Positions 63,485-64,000 of a stretch of 64,000 nt of DNA are shown here, one piece after another. Source of the stretch: Streptomyces chartreusis NRRL 3882 (lineage in GTDB: Bacteria; Actinomycetota; Actinomycetes; Streptomycetales; Streptomycetaceae). Position numbers and translations under genes: made by a program. Positions within the stretch are counted from its first letter, which is position 1, and every line of letters starts with the position of its first letter. The stretch spans positions 6,018,001 to 6,082,000 of the forward strand of contig NZ_LT963352.1 in NCBI RefSeq assembly GCF_900236475.1. The letters are read 5' to 3'. The notes under the pieces are model-generated. The model had not been told where the DNA came from. It did no database searches and saw nothing but the letters and a program-made list of their open reading frames with translations.

Positions 63485-64000
63485 GCCTGGGGGGTGACCT
63501 TCTGGGCGGAGGAGACGACGGAGGAGGAGACCGGGGCGCCGTGGCCCAGGACCCCGTGATCGTAGGCCGTCTCGGCGTGCACCGTAAGGTCCAGGCCCGT
63601 CTGCTCCTGCTCCTCGCTCGCGCGGAAGCCCATCGTGGCGTCGATCAGCTTGCCGATCCCGTACGTCACACCGAACGCGTACACCGCCACCACGACCACG
63701 GCCAGCAGCTGCTTGCCGAGCTGGCCGAGGCCGCCGCCGTAGAGGAGGCCCTCGGCGCCGCCCGTCATCGACTCCACGGCGAAGACGCCGATGAGGAGCG
63801 TGCCGATGACACCGCCGACCAGGTGGACGCCGACGACGTCGAGGGAGTCGTCGTAGTTCAGCTTGAACTTCCAGCTCACGGCGTAACTGCAGACGGCACC
63901 GGCGGTGAGGCCGACGACCAGGGCGCCGAGCAGGGACACCGAACCGCAGGACGGGGTGATGGCGACCAGGCCCGCGACCGCGCCGGACGCGGCGCCCAGG
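63481..64000 (-). CDS. amtB: ammonium transporter AmtB, C-terminal part
   Basis: Partial: the gene continues beyond the window. The last ~173 residues are present: GAASGAVAGLVAITPSCGSV, WKFKLNYDDSLDVVGVHLVGG (with the pore histidine HLVGG) and VVVVAVYAFGVTYGIGKLIDAT, then a C-terminal cytoplasmic tail with LDLTVHAETAY, typical of Amt proteins and a contact site for GlnK. Overlaps glnK by 4 bp. Confidence 0.95.
   Translation of the reverse strand, partial: LGAASGAVAGLVAITPSCGSVSLLGALVVGLTAGAVCSYAVSWKFKLNYDDSLDVVGVHLVGGVIGTLLIGVFAVESMTGGAEGLLYGGGLGQLGKQLLAVVVVAVYAFGVTYGIGKLIDATMGFRASEEQEQTGLDLTVHAETAYDHGVLGHGAPVSSSVVSSAQKVTPQA

Overview
The window is high-GC chromosomal DNA with Streptomyces-like gene content: strong G/C third-position bias, GTG starts, 4-bp ATGA/GTGA overlaps, housekeeping genes with actinobacterial versions of LeuS, HrcA/DnaJ2, LepA and PhoH, and many genes whose start codon sits at the predicted transcription start. 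The gene order (proA, nadD, rsfS, leuS, comEA-comEC, holA, rpsT, lepA, hrcA-dnaJ2, rsmE, tricorn protease, phoH-ybeY) is, from memory, the core-chromosome order of Streptomyces coelicolor and relatives. I see no phage, insertion sequence, CRISPR array or biosynthetic cluster. Functions come from reading motifs and family knowledge; no database search was run.

Layout. 0.1-9.4 kb: proA, a paralogous pair of single-span membrane proteins, an M48 protease, two tiny membrane proteins, nadD, an LCP-like envelope protein, rsfS and a histidine phosphatase. 9.4-10.4 kb: two identical tRNA-Ala(GGC) genes flanking two small cysteine-rich proteins. 10.4-13.3 kb (minus): a NuoF-like/ferredoxin fusion translationally coupled to a ferric-reductase-like membrane protein. 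13.6-16.7 kb: leuS preceded by a leaderless Leu-rich leader peptide and terminator, i.e. a probable attenuator. 16.9-26.8 kb: a membrane protein, DegV, ComEA/ComEC, arylamine N-acetyltransferase, YceI, holA, a VOC protein and a frameshifted NTF2-like gene. 27-31.5 kb: rpsT divergent from lepA, then a fatty acyl-CoA ligase. 31.5-38.5 kb: a soluble hybrid histidine kinase with six near-identical HAMP-type repeats and its response regulator, divergent from a HATPase/PP2C phosphatase. 38.5-46.3 kb: hemW, DUF3097, an MBL hydrolase, CIRCE-hrcA-dnaJ2 (whose 3' end is duplicated downstream), nitronate monooxygenase, rsmE and a VOC protein. 46.3-53.9 kb: a secreted protein, tricorn protease, HIT, RNase Z, adenine/adenosine deaminase and an MFS exporter. 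54-58.5 kb: an IclR regulator divergent from kdgD-gudD (glucarate catabolism), then a PfkB kinase. 58.8-62.5 kb: phoH, ybeY, a CorC-like protein, YjbR and a metal-ligand-less cytidine-deaminase-like protein. 62.6-64 kb: a small secreted protein and amtB-glnK (amtB runs off the window).

The most distinctive items are the leuS leader/attenuator, the redox fusion pair at 10.4-13.3 kb, the VVFDE-motif membrane protein pair beside an M48 protease, the HAMP-array signalling locus, the 64-bp duplication of the dnaJ2 terminus, the 2-nt frameshift in the NTF2-like gene, and at least fifteen genes in which a -10-like hexamer lies 6-8 nt before the start codon.
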